From Spirosoma endbachense (GTDB lineage: Bacteria > Bacteroidota > Bacteroidia > Cytophagales > Spirosomataceae), in contig NZ_CP045997.1 of assembly GCF_010233585.1 (NCBI RefSeq), positions 5,620,065 through 5,684,064 of the forward strand: a stretch of DNA of 64,000 nt. The letters are read 5' to 3'. Positions 25,187 to 36,700 of this stretch are shown here, piece after piece (the first letter of the stretch is position 1; each line of letters starts with the position of its first letter). The notes below the pieces were generated by a model. It had not been told where the DNA came from and did no database searches. It saw only the letters and a program-made list of their open reading frames with translations. A program made the translations under genes and the position numbers.

Positions 25187-28100
25187 TTAATTACAAGGCC
25201 CGTTATAAGCCCGGAAGGTAGCCCCCGGCTTAATGGTGAAGCCCGGTTTAAGTTGAATAAGTTGTCCGGCTTTTAACTGTACGGTTGCTTCTGGGTTGAT
25301 CGTAACAGGCTGACTCGCATCAGTCTCCATCTGATTTATGGCATTGAGTGATACCGGTGTAGACGACGAAAACGTACCCGTTACGATGTAGGGATCGATG
25401 CCTGAACAGTTGCTGACGGTCAGAAAAAAGCTTGTACTGCTGGACAAACCGTCTGAGTCGGTAGCGGTCAATGTAATCAGGAAATCACCCGGCATGGTAG
25501 TTGTACCAGTAATGGCACCATTAGTAAATGATAAGCCATTTGGTAAACCATTGATGGAATAGGTTAGGGCTTCTCCTTCGGGATCAGTGAACAAATTGGT
25601 TGGAATCGTATAAGTAAAAGCCTGATTCAAACTGATCGTTTGATCTGGGATACTTCCTGATTGGGAAGGTGGTTGATTGCCGGTTTCATCATTGTTAGGA
25701 AGCGTGTTGGGCTCTCTGTAGGCATAGGCATATTCTTTGATGATGTCATGATTGTTGTTACGGATTCGTTCCAGACGCGCTAATTTGTCATATTCATAAT
25801 AAGTTGTTAAACTCGCTGGAGTCGTCGTTGATTCTATACCAATATGTGGGAAATAAGTGTAGCCTGTTACTAAAGCTTGAGACAATTGGCTTCTTAATCT
25901 ATTAAGGACATTGCGAATTGTGGCTGCATCGCTCAGAGTACCATCAGTACTTAGTTGAGCCTGCACTTCAGAAGCCGTTGCATTTTGAATTTCGGCAATG
26001 GGTAAGGCTGCGTTATAACCCCAAACGTAGGATGTGTATCGATTGCCTTTCCGCTTGGCTTCTACAATATTGGCAGAGCTATCATAACGAAATGTTTGTT
26101 GTTCTTCGTAAACAGGGGCACTTGAGCTGGGACTGTTTAATTCTGTTTGGCTGACACTCTGCAATACCACTCTTGAAACGGCTCCAGTGTTGGTAATCGT
26201 AGCATAGGTATTCAGCGTGCCTTGCAGTAATTTTTCGCTATCGCCCGACCGCTGTACTTTATCCAACTTCTCCACAACACTGTTCTGCATGTTCCGGCTG
26301 CCTCTCATTTCCGCTAATGCGCCAGTTGCGGTTGGGTAATCCGCCGGATATTTAAGTTCTGTTATGTATACTGTCCCATCGCTATTGATCCCGGTTTGCT
26401 TGATTAGCTGGAGATGATTGAGTCCATACACATTTGCCTGCTGACTCTGAGTGTAATTAGCAGACTCAGAATCATAAATACGGTGCTGGGATGTTTCTAA
26501 GTATAACCAATTTGTTTGTTCTTCAAATTCGCCAAGAGCGTAATTTTCGGACAGATCTTGATTATAGCCTGTGTTCCACCCCTCTAATCGATACCCAACT
26601 TTCAAACCTGAGATTTTTGTCGGGGCAAATGCATCTGTTTTATAGTTGTTTTGTATATCGTCTACTGGGCTGAATATGCTGTTGTTTTTTTTATAAACCG
26701 TTTTTTGCTGTTCAAGCCCACGTAAGTGATCGAATGTAGTTGATGGGCCGAAAGGAAACCCCCCTGTGATCAAATCAGGATAGAACGAGAAAAAGTGGCT
26801 TTCCTGGCCATTTTCCGCGTTTTCACCATTAGCTACAATAACACTTGTGTAGGAAACAGTACTCCCGGCTGCTGTTCCTAGTGTGACATTTGATGACGAC
26901 GAATTAACAATATAGTCGAATGTACCACAAGTGCCGTTTTTATCGCAGGCATAGACTTTAGTGGGATAACTGTAAAGAGGAACGGATAATACCTTACCCG
27001 TTGATATGCCACTGCTGTTGCGATAACTATAGGTTTTAATAATGGGATTAAGATCTGAAGCTGATGCAACTGTCGATATTTTTTTGATTCGTAATCCTCC
27101 AACTTTCTTATTAGGCAATGCCGTGCCGTCAATAGCAAACTCAATTTCTTTATCATAATACGACAAGTTAACAGTATAATGACCACCATTGCCTCCGTTT
27201 ACTTTTAATCGATACCGGCCGTTCGCCAGGGCAATAGAGTTACAGGTTAGGTTTTTAAAGTAGCCAGTTAATATAATTGGCTGACCCCAGAGTGTACATG
27301 AATTAGTTGGAAAACCGGGGAAACCTGTGCTCGGATTAGACGTACTGAGGCATTTTTCAATAATAACCTGAGTACATCCAGCCGGGAAACCAGATGCTCC
27401 TCCACAATCGCTCACTGTGCTATTATTACAGGGCGGAGTCGTCATGTTAAGACTAATAAACGTCTGTGTATTGGTGTCTCCGGAGTTAATCTCAAATTCT
27501 CGAGGGGTAGGGTTATTGTCTGATATTGAAAGTGTTGTAGGTGTTGCTTTATTTGTAAATGGTAGTCCCGGTTCAACAACATCGTGTAGTTCATATGTAA
27601 AATCAGTATAACCCCCGGTAGGATAATTGAGTCGCTTTAAAGTAAATGTCTGTGAACCAGCTAATGTAGGATTACGATTCGCGCCGGGAAAAGTGATTGG
27701 TGTACCTTTGGTATTGGTCAGCTGGCGCTCTGGCACAAACGTAGTTAGTGGATTATCAATACCATTGTAAAAGCCCCAATGATCCTGAGCGTATCGGTTG
27801 TGTGTATTTAATGAGGTCCCTTTGTCAAAATACTCGAACGTGTAGGCTGGCAAAGAAGCCAAAACTGCGACCGCAGGACGAGGGAAAGTTGCCTGTGGAT
27901 TGAAATTACTACGCTGCTCCTGCACTTTGGTTAACTTGAGTTTGGTGAGCCCCGTTTCATAAATGAAATAGTTTTGCTCTAGAATAAACTCTTTAATCTG
28001 GTTGTTCTGACTATCATATAAGCCAACTCGTTTCAACGTTTGGGCACCTGGCAAATCACTTCGTGACCCTAGAACGTAATCGAAATCTATGTAACCGTTA

Positions 28101-29032
28101 CTAAAGGTGATTCGACCTAAGACCCTCGTGTCTGTTACGAGCTGATTATCGCAATACGTTTGGCTGGAGGAGGGTGCTGCTGAAGAATTTCCTTGTTCGT
28201 CTTTATCCCGAATGTACTTTGTCTCTGAACCCATCACTTTATAGATGACTCGCGATGAAGGCCCATAAGTAAAAGTAATTTGATCTGACAGGTCGGGCGA
28301 TATGATTTTGGTTAAATGCCAGGTTGAAATGTAGCTAGGCGGTGTGCGTAGGTTCATGGAAAAACCAGTACCATTGCTACAAATATTTGTTGAGGTCTGA
28401 TTTTCAGTTGCTTCGAATATGTATTCGGTTCCATCTTCGGTAATGACTGACCAGCCACCAGAGCGCATATTCTGTCCAAAAGGCGGTTTAATGAGGAATT
28501 TGTTTAGAAAACTTGAATGGACTACGCCAGCCTGGTCAAAGTAAAACTTACCCGAATAGCCTCCAAAATTAAAACTGAACAGGTCGGGTTGGGTGTCAAT
28601 TAGGCCGTCGGCTGCCTGCCTTAATTTTTGGACATCGTTATGCACCTGAGCGATATGAGGAGCCCCATTAAAGTAGCCATTAGCTTGCTCGTCGGGTAAA
28701 CCACGCATACTACGCGTAATAACCCCGCCTGCTATCAAACTCCAACCTAACCCAACAGTACTAGCCTGGTCTTCTAGTTTATGCCCTCCGGCATGATAAG
28801 ACAGACCAACCGATAGACTCAAGCGCTTGGTCTTGATCTCAAACATTGGTATGCTGATATTGGGAACACCGGTGAACAAACTAACCGGTACATCGCCATA
28901 TTTTGCTAGAGCTGCGGCATTGGGCGAGGGCGGGAATACATCTGGCAAAACCGCCGGTTTTATTTGTGCCAGGGTTGTGGTATACCCATTCGTGAGTATG
29001 ACAAAAAGCGTTACAAATAGTAGTTGCTTCAT
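25187..29032 (-). CDS. RHS-like secreted protein with putative-Ig and 3-coathanger-type C-terminus
   Basis: From the ATG at 29032 this gives 1281 residues with a signal peptide (MKQLLFVTLFVILTNGYTTTLAQ). A longer frame to 29068 adds 12 unlikely residues. The N-terminus (GDVPVSLFTGVPNISIPMFE, then LSVGLSYHAGGHKLED and GLGWSLIAGGVITRSMRG) is the Bacteroidota RHS/SpvB-like start. A few YD-type units appear near 1080-1110 (TYYEYDKLARLERIRNNN). There is no RHS core and no toxin tip. Instead come a He_PIG/cadherin-like domain (PEGEALTYSINGLPNGLSF) and a C-terminal repeat (INPEATVQLKAGQLIQLKPG) like the 3-coathanger stack. It is a large surface protein, perhaps an ancestral or tip-less RHS shell. 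Its start is 121 bp from the lipoprotein stop. Confidence 0.7.
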   Translation of the reverse strand: MKQLLFVTLFVILTNGYTTTLAQIKPAVLPDVFPPSPNAAALAKYGDVPVSLFTGVPNISIPMFEIKTKRLSLSVGLSYHAGGHKLEDQASTVGLGWSLIAGGVITRSMRGLPDEQANGYFNGAPHIAQVHNDVQKLRQAADGLIDTQPDLFSFNFGGYSGKFYFDQAGVVHSSFLNKFLIKPPFGQNMRSGGWSVITEDGTEYIFEATENQTSTNICSNGTGFSMNLRTPPSYISTWHLTKIISPDLSDQITFTYGPSSRVIYKVMGSETKYIRDKDEQGNSSAAPSSSQTYCDNQLVTDTRVLGRITFSNGYIDFDYVLGSRSDLPGAQTLKRVGLYDSQNNQIKEFILEQNYFIYETGLTKLKLTKVQEQRSNFNPQATFPRPAVAVLASLPAYTFEYFDKGTSLNTHNRYAQDHWGFYNGIDNPLTTFVPERQLTNTKGTPITFPGANRNPTLAGSQTFTLKRLNYPTGGYTDFTYELHDVVEPGLPFTNKATPTTLSISDNNPTPREFEINSGDTNTQTFISLNMTTPPCNNSTVSDCGGASGFPAGCTQVIIEKCLSTSNPSTGFPGFPTNSCTLWGQPIILTGYFKNLTCNSIALANGRYRLKVNGGNGGHYTVNLSYYDKEIEFAIDGTALPNKKVGGLRIKKISTVASASDLNPIIKTYSYRNSSGISTGKVLSVPLYSYPTKVYACDKNGTCGTFDYIVNSSSSNVTLGTAAGSTVSYTSVIVANGENAENGQESHFFSFYPDLITGGFPFGPSTTFDHLRGLEQQKTVYKKNNSIFSPVDDIQNNYKTDAFAPTKISGLKVGYRLEGWNTGYNQDLSENYALGEFEEQTNWLYLETSQHRIYDSESANYTQSQQANVYGLNHLQLIKQTGINSDGTVYITELKYPADYPTATGALAEMRGSRNMQNSVVEKLDKVQRSGDSEKLLQGTLNTYATITNTGAVSRVVLQSVSQTELNSPSSSAPVYEEQQTFRYDSSANIVEAKRKGNRYTSYVWGYNAALPIAEIQNATASEVQAQLSTDGTLSDAATIRNVLNRLRSQLSQALVTGYTYFPHIGIESTTTPASLTTYYEYDKLARLERIRNNNHDIIKEYAYAYREPNTLPNNDETGNQPPSQSGSIPDQTISLNQAFTYTIPTNLFTDPEGEALTYSINGLPNGLSFTNGAITGTTTMPGDFLITLTATDSDGLSSSTSFFLTVSNCSGIDPYIVTGTFSSSTPVSLNAINQMETDASQPVTINPEATVQLKAGQLIQLKPGFTIKPGATFRAYNGPCN

Positions 29033-29153
29033 GAGCGCAATTGGTAAGATACGGTCAATATTGAGCAATTCATTAGTGAGTTAGGCACTAATAAGTTAGA
29101 CAAACCAATCGACAGGTTTGCGGGGTCAGCTTTTTAGCAAAAACAGAAAGTCG

Positions 29154-29642
29154 CTAACGACGTAAAAAGTAACGTGTATTATGATACAGATAGAAGTTCC
29201 AAAATATGAGCTCAGGAAAGATTAGGCTATCACCACGGCACTGCATTTGGTATGTTCTGCGATAATCAAAAACGTTGATAGTCGGCAGATCTCCCAGCCA
29301 ATCGAAGGAGATCTCATTATTAGCAACACGATACTTGAAGCGGATTAGACCGTCGTAATATTTCTTATTCTGGCAATCATAAAGATTGAAATAGCCGGTG
29401 CTATCCGTTTGAAAAACCAGCTTCATTTCCTGTGCGTTTCGATCAGCGATCGCTCCTGTGCCTTGTGTGAGGGTGCTACTGATTGGGCAGGTAGCATAAT
29501 CATTTCCCCATCTCCCCATATAGCAAGCATCAGTTGAGAGTGGTTGTAGACCGCCGGACCCCGTTCCCCGGCAGGATAACATACACAACCAAACGGCGAA
29601 CAACAATAAGGTAAGAATTGGTTTACGTTTAAGGTCAATCAT
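29154..29642 (-). CDS. Lipocalin-like lipoprotein
   Basis: A 162-residue lipoprotein: signal TLLLFAVWLCMLSC, lipobox Cys24 after Leu-Ser. The mature part opens with Gly/Ser and then CYMGRWGNDYATCPI. Alternating strands follow (EMKLVFQTDSTGYFNLYDC, then RFKYRVANNEISFDWLG), ending in FLRR. The strand pattern and the GRW motif resemble the lipocalin-like domains common in Bacteroidota lipoproteins. Several Cys could pair (CYM/CPI and DCQ/QCR). No function can be assigned. It lies between the RHS-like gene and an AT-rich 569-bp gap. Confidence 0.6.
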   Translation of the reverse strand: MIDLKRKPILTLLLFAVWLCMLSCRGTGSGGLQPLSTDACYMGRWGNDYATCPISSTLTQGTGAIADRNAQEMKLVFQTDSTGYFNLYDCQNKKYYDGLIRFKYRVANNEISFDWLGDLPTINVFDYRRTYQMQCRGDSLIFPELIFWNFYLYHNTRYFLRR

Positions 29643-30211
29643 TGTTTGGTGGGTTTATTGATTTTGAAATCAATTCTTAGTACTTAAAAAAGCAAATGCT
29701 ATTGCAACAGGGTCTTAGGTTGGATGGCTAGAAGCTTACTCTCTTTGTAATTAAACCTGCTGCCTGTAACACCACACGGAGTTAAAATAAAACCATATGG
29801 TAGTTAGCCCAGCGAACGATTTATGGGCAGCTCTATTCCTAAATAAACTAGCTTCTTAGGTTGTGAGTCAGTTGAGTAATGCTTGAGTTTGTCAATAATA
29901 GTATAGCAATATTTATACCAAAAATGATTATTTGTATATAAATATTGATAAAAGAATAACCTACCACTTTGCCGGCGAATACGGATTAGCCCGTTAGACT
30001 TTCCTGAATGACATCCCGATTAAATACTGCAATGAAGGATCGCGGCTCAGCAATCCATCCCGTTTATTGTCAGTAAGTAGGAGCAGCTGGATCTAGAGTT
30101 TGATGGGTCGCTTCTCTATTGATAAATTACTGCTTGCTAAGAATTAGAACACCATATAAGACCAAATAACGCCCAGTGTTGTGAATACTACGCCCAATGG
30201 AGAGTTCTCTT
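29643..30211. other. AT-rich 569-bp gap with a possible gene remnant
   Basis: This gap separates the lipoprotein gene from the small AT-rich gene. It holds an inverted run TTGATTTTGAAATCAA near 29658. On the minus strand, about 30085-29994 reads IQLLLLTDNKRDGLLSRD, then PSLQYLIGMSFRKV and a stop, preceded by a stop and no start codon. That looks like the C-terminal tail of a decayed gene, perhaps left by exchange of the RHS tip. Nothing else was recognised. Confidence 0.35.
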
Positions 30212-30730
30212 CTATTTCGGTATTGAATCGAAAAATATATATTCGCCAGAATAGTCATCTTGTGTAATAAGATAATTGTTCTCTGCCATTATCAATAAAA
30301 TTGTGTCTTTGTATTGTGGCATAATGTTATTGAGTTTAGCTAAACCATCTACACGTTTAGTATAGTTTTTTATTATAAATTGAATACCTTTCAGAATATA
30401 AAGCTGGTACAATTTCTTATTTATATTTAACTTATTGAAGTTTTTACAATTACAAAACTTAAATGCCAGTTTTTTTTCATGGACAATATACCGATATAGA
30501 AATTGAGAATAAGATAATTTTAAAGGCGATTTTTTATAAGTAAATAAGTACAGTGCATAATTGCTAGTAAAAAGATTCTCTATTTTTCCATCTTTTTCTA
30601 CGGATAAAACTACCCAATAGTCATTATTAGAGTAATTTTTAGATAAAAAATCACAATATTCTTTGTCGCTCAAAGGTTTTACAAATGAGCTAAATAAGAT
30701 AGCTAGTAGGTACGTGGAAAATATATTCAT
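30212..30730 (-). CDS. Small AT-rich exported protein, putative immunity partner of the RHS giant
   Basis: A 172-residue protein of no family I recognise. It starts 2 bp after the stop of the 4552-residue RHS gene, so the two are surely translated from one message. The N-terminus MNIFSTYLLAILFSSFVKPL looks like a signal peptide. The mature part is Lys-, Asn- and Tyr-rich and mostly helical, with Cys in KEYCDF and KFCNCKNF. The DNA is strongly AT-rich: bases 30361-30420 have 12 G or C in 60, far below the RHS shell. Position, size and composition fit an immunity gene acquired with the toxin tip. A periplasmic site is implied by the signal. Function is inferred from context only. Confidence 0.55.
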   Translation of the reverse strand: MNIFSTYLLAILFSSFVKPLSDKEYCDFLSKNYSNNDYWVVLSVEKDGKIENLFTSNYALYLFTYKKSPLKLSYSQFLYRYIVHEKKLAFKFCNCKNFNKLNINKKLYQLYILKGIQFIIKNYTKRVDGLAKLNNIMPQYKDTILLIMAENNYLITQDDYSGEYIFFDSIPK

Positions 30731-30732
30731 GA

Positions 30733-33700
30733 CTATAAATCTTTAGGGTCATTGGTTGGATCTTCAAGTTTACTCTTTTCAATAGGAATACCGTCGTAAG
30801 TTATTCTTAAAGGAATTCCAGCATCATATTTTCTTATTCTATTTTCAAAATTAACAGCTCTAATTTCAGCCGGATCACTTGCTGATGAACGTTTACCAAA
30901 CTCGCCTGCCATTTTGCCTTGGTCATAATCATATGAGTGGCGTAACTCATGTCCTAACGCTGTTTCAAGGGTTGCTTTTAATTTTCCATTTTCCAAATTC
31001 TTTTGTATACCTGTAAATCCAATAAAAGACCCTATTGGTTTACTATTTTCAGACATAAATGGCATTTCGGATCCGGAATCGTTCTTGTATTTATTTTGTA
31101 TCATGTGAATATTTTTACTATTCTCTAATACGTCAAATACTTTTCGGACAAATTTGTCTTTCGAGTTCTCAATCTTTGATAATGTTTTTTGAACAGCCAA
31201 AGCGAATGCATCCTTACCAGTATATAGTTTTCCACTTTTTCCATACAAGCTGCCGTTCTTGTACCTTAGATATTCAACTTTCCTCTTATCTTCTCCCGTA
31301 GTAATACTTATTATTATTTCCCTACCATCAATATCTTTATAAATGATAGGATTCGCAGCCGAAAATAAATAAGTACTTGAAGACAAATACTTTTCCGCCA
31401 ATGGATCTACTCCATTCCAGCGTCCAATGGCGGGATCATACATCCGGGCACCGTAATCTATCCAGCCTAACCCTTGCTGCTCCTCCTTGCCATTAAACTT
31501 AAACCGACTCATCGTTAACCCCGGTTGGCTATTCAAACCCGTCAAATCCAGCCCAAACGGATCATACTGGTTTTCTTGCACCACCAAGGGCGTTTGAGTG
31601 TCAGACGGATCGGTCTCCACTTTCTTCTCCCCACACCGACAGGCGATGCGCAAGTTCCCTAAATGATCCTTGAGGTGATACTCATAGCGGTAAAATGCAT
31701 TTTTAGCCGTATCGGCAATGCCCGCCGTTAGGGTGGTGCTGGCCCGACCTGGCGGTAAAAGGCGCCCTTCCGCCGTAGGAATAAACTCCAGACCGTCCTT
31801 GTCATACACCAGCCCCGCTACGTAGTTATAGACCTTACCACTGCCAAAGTCGGCGTTGAGTTTCTGGCCACTAGCCGAGTAGGTGTAGGTTATATCGCCA
31901 CCCGTTTTATGGATGGTGCTGGGCAGGTTGAGGTAGTTGTAGTCGATACCAGTAATGCCTTTGCCCGAGTCGGTAATTAAGTTGCCATTAGCATCATAGG
32001 TGTAGTTGGCCGTTCCATCTTTGAAGAAGGCGTTCGGTGTACCGGGGTTGCTACCGGCATCGGTCACGCCACCTAACTGATTGGAGTTCCCGCCATTTTT
32101 GTAGGTGTAGGACAGATTATCGACCAACGCCCCCTGGAAGGTTCGTTTGAGGCTGGTGATGTTGCCGTTTTCATCGTAGGTGAGCCCATCGAGGGCAAAT
32201 ACAGCCTGGCCTTGTTGGGTTAATTTACCCGATTGGATTCGGTTGAGATTGTCGTAGGTAAACCCATAGGAATAGGGCTGTTTCGACTCAATTTCGTAGG
32301 GGATGGTGTCATCGCCTTTGCGTTGGGCTGTGCGGTAGTCCCACTGATTGATGTTGCCGACAGGGTCATAAGTCAGCTTCATGCCAAAATAATGCTTGTC
32401 GGCTGGCAGGAATCCGATGTTGAGGTCAGCGGGATCGTTGATTTTGGTGAGCCAGCCCCGCATCTGGTAGGTGTAGTCGATATTCTGAATACTACAGCCC
32501 AGCGTTTTGCGGGTCAGCTCACCAATGCCATTGTAGCGATGACGAGCTATGGGTTCCCAATATTGGCCTACACTGCCATCCGTAGCTGTAACGCCATCGG
32601 TTACGCGCTGGCAGATAGTTTTGATACGACTCCCGGCATCATACGCCGTTCGGTTCTCAATCAGCAGGTCGTTGAGGGTGGAGAGTTTATTCTCAATGCT
32701 GCGGCCAATGTAGTCGAGCTTAGAGGACGACCGGTCGAGACCTTCTTTGTGGTTCTCTGAAACGGTCTGAATCACCCGCCCCAGGTTATCGTAGTACGTG
32801 CTACTGATTAGGTAGGTACCTGTTCCCGACGTGGATTCGCCGAGAATCAGTGTTTTCGTACTAGTTGCCATACCTTTCAAATGGTCAGTTTTGTTGGCTA
32901 TACTATAGGCATGAGCTGAATCGAAGCCTTTTGCTTCGCCCCCATAGGTATCGTAATACGTCTGGGTCTGGATAACTCCCCCCTTTTTCGTGGCGATAAC
33001 CCGGTCCAAATCGTCGTAGTCAGTCGTAATTGTTGTGCCGTTTGCATCGGTAGAGGTAATTAGACGATCTCGGGCATCGTAAGTCATAATCATAACCCCA
33101 GCTCCCGGCACTTTCTTTTGGGTCATGCGGCCCCTTGTGTCGTAGTCGTAACCAAACAGCAGGTCGCCCGCAAACGGATCGAAACTACCATTAAGGGCTG
33201 CACTAGATTTAGGCGGTACAACGCAACGCAGCCAGCCAAAGTCGTCAAAAGCATAGAGTGTCGTGCGACCTGATGCCACTTTGCCCACTACGCGCCCTTC
33301 CTTATCTTTATACTCAATGATTTTGTCGCCGTTTTCATCGGTACTTTCGGTCACGTACAACTGACCGGCCGCATAGTTCGATACGCTGATGGTTTTCGAG
33401 CTAAAATCATAGGTTAGCAACGGTAGTTCGCCCGCCGAATTGGTTCGGTAAGCCATCTGCATCGCCGTATTACCACCCGGTGCAGTTTTGGTAAGCACAC
33501 GATTCAGCGGGGAAGCTTCAAACGTACTGGTGGAGAAGGCATTACCAGCCTTATCGGGTAAACCAGTATAATAGCCACTGACGCTACCTACAGCCGAAGG
33601 GCGGAAAGCTCCATTGTTAGTCGGGTCGGCATAAGGCATGTATTTTATCGGTTCGCGACCAAAGGCATCATAGGCTATCGGCACAACAATGTCGGCCACG

Positions 33701-36700
33701 GGTGTTCCAGTGGTTTTACCCCCTGTTGCCACATTAACCTTCTGAATCGGTCGGCCCAGGCCATCGAAGTAGGAAATGGTTTGTGAAACACTGCTGCCGC
33801 CCGCATCCAGATAAACACTCTCCTGCACAAAATTCTGCCCGGAACTACCCCGGTTACTGGCAGCAACGGGCGGGTTTTCGGTATCTTTTACTGCTGGCAA
33901 GTCGCAATCCTGGCACGTACAGGTAAAGGAACTAGGTACTACTGACAATGATAGACTGGCACTGATTGTACAACCACTGGGTATGGTAGCCACTACTGTA
34001 TAGGAGCCAGCCATAGCTGTGGTAGCTTTGGGAACTGTTACCTTTGAGCCCGTACCCGTATAGCTGTTCGGGCCCGTCCAGTCGTAAACAATTGGCCCAG
34101 CCACCGTCGATGACATAGCCGCTGTCAGTGTCAGACTTTCACCCTCCCGGTAAATAGCTTGTGGAGAGCTGACTGTCAGGCTAGGGGCACCCGTCAGTAC
34201 CACACTTACCGAACCACTGGTCGTGCAGAAGCCCTGCGTAGCCGTGACGGAATAAGTGGCTACACTCGATCCCGATGTTGCTACCGTCGATATGCCCGTT
34301 GTTGAGGTATAAGTGGTCGAAACACCGGCGCTTGTTGTGGCAGATGCCGGAACTGTTGTGAAACTCTGACCACTTTGTGTGAAGGACATCAGACTGTCAG
34401 GGCCCGGACCACTCCATGCATATGTAATCGTACCCGCTGTAGCGCTTACTGGCCCAGTTGGTGCCACCGACAAGCTAACCGGGCTTCCGCACGAAAGCGA
34501 CGTTGGTGTAGCACTGGCCACCAGTGAGAACGAACAGGGGAGAATACCTACCGAGATTCCCACACTGGTTGTACAGGTCGGATTACTGCTCCGACTTACT
34601 ACATAGGTCGTGCTTTTAGCGGGTGTAACAGCAATGGTGTTTCCAGTGAAGGTTTGCCCACCCGGCAATGCTGTCCAGCTCACCACATCCGTTTGGATAG
34701 CAGTCGCGGTATTGACGCCTGTTACCAGCTTATAACTATCGGACGATCCACCCAATGCCGCCGAAAGCGCAGCTGTGCCGGTTGTCTGGGTTTTGTTATC
34801 GGCAATCGACTCGAATTGCCAGTAGGAGAGTAATCCTGCTTCCTGACCCGTCAGCAGTCGTTTGTAATCGCGGGCAATGTCGGTCGTTGAGCGAGCCGTG
34901 TTCCAGAGTCGTACTTCATCGACAGCCCCCCAGTAGCGACCATATTCGCCATCGGGGACCCCTGTGATGTAGTTATAGGGGTAAATAATCTTGTTCTGAG
35001 GGGGACTCACGTTGCTCACCTTAGCTACGCCATCGATGAGCAGTGTTGCCACATTATTCTGGAAGACAACAGCCACATGGGTCCAGTCCGTGATGGGTAT
35101 ACGGTAGTCGAGAATCTGTTGAAGATAATTGGCGGTGTGCCCCACTAGCCGAATCCCATCTTTACCGGCTGCCACGCCCAACCCGGCATAGTTCGAGTTA
35201 TACCTGGCCCCGTCGTAGCGGGGATACAGCACATAGCGTTCGTTGGTATTATCGCCCGAGAGATTAACCTCGGGTTTGACCCAGGCCTCCCAGGTAAACG
35301 TTCCTGTCAGGCTTTGCGGTTGGCTGGACGGCGTAAAAGTAAGCCCTTGATTCGTATAGAGAGCATTACTGCTATTGAAGGGTGTACCTTCGATCCACAA
35401 TGAAACGGGGCTACCGGCCACAATACTATATGAACTGGCCACGGCTGTCAGAGTACACGGTGCCTGAACGACGCTTATCGCTATGGGAATAGAGCAGGCC
35501 ATGTCTGACCGGGTAACGGTATACGTTGTACTTTGGGTCGGCGAAACAGAGATGCTATTGCCCGTATAGATCTGACTACCGGGCATGGCTGTCCAGGTAA
35601 CGACACTCGTCTGAGCGGTAGGATCTGTGCTGATGCCCGTAACCAACGCATGCGTATCTGGATTGCCTCCTACTGTCGCCGATAAGCCAGAGTTGCCTGT
35701 GGCCGGGGTGACACCAGCCCCATTAACGGATTCAAAACGCCAGTAGGCAAGTAATCCTGTTTCCTGCCCGCTCAGGACCTGTTTGTAGTCGCGGGTAATC
35801 TCGGTCGTTGAACGAGCCGTATTCCACAACCGAACTTCATCGACCGCACCTTTGTAGCGACCAAAATCTCTGGACCAGGGCAAACCGGTGATGTAGTTGG
35901 AAGGGTACATGATTTTACCCTGAGGAGGAGTCACATTACTGGCTTTAACCTGTCCATTGATCAACAGAATTGCTACATTATTCTGAAACACAACGGCAAT
36001 GTGGGTCCAGTCCGTGATGGGTATACGGTAATCGAGAATCTGCTGAAGGTAGTTGGCGGTGTGCCCAACCAGCCGAATCCCATCTTTACCAGCTGCCACG
36101 CCCAACCCGGCATAAACTGATGAGTAATTTGCTCCATCAAACCAGGGATAGAGTACGTAGTTTTCGTTGGTGTTATCGCCCGAGAGGTTGTTGTCGGGTT
36201 TAACCCAGGCTTCCCAGGTAAATGTATTGGTAAGCCCCTGTGGTTGACTGGAAGGGCTGAAGGTAGTCCCTTCATTGGTCCAGATGGCATTGCCGCTGTT
36301 GAAAGGAGTTCCTTCTACCCACAATGAGACAGGGCTGCCCGAAGTAGTGCTATACGAACTGGCCCTGGCAGACAAGGCGTCGATACGGATCGATTTTGTA
36401 ACAAGCCCACAACTAGTCGTTGGCTCTGGAACGTCCTGATTGACTCCCCGCACTGATAAACGGTACTGACCAACCGGTAGATTAGTCAGTGTTGCAGTGC
36501 TACTACTCCACGGGCTAACGACCGAATACGAGCCAGGAGCCTGTTGACTTTCGAGCTGATACTGAACAACGAGCTGATTCGGTTGGCTAAGCGTAGTGCT
36601 GACTACGATGCTTCCGGTAGCTGCCGTACTGCTTGACGTGCAAATGACCAGTGGTTCTCCAATGGTTAGTGAACCAATAGTCGTTAGACTAACTGACGCC

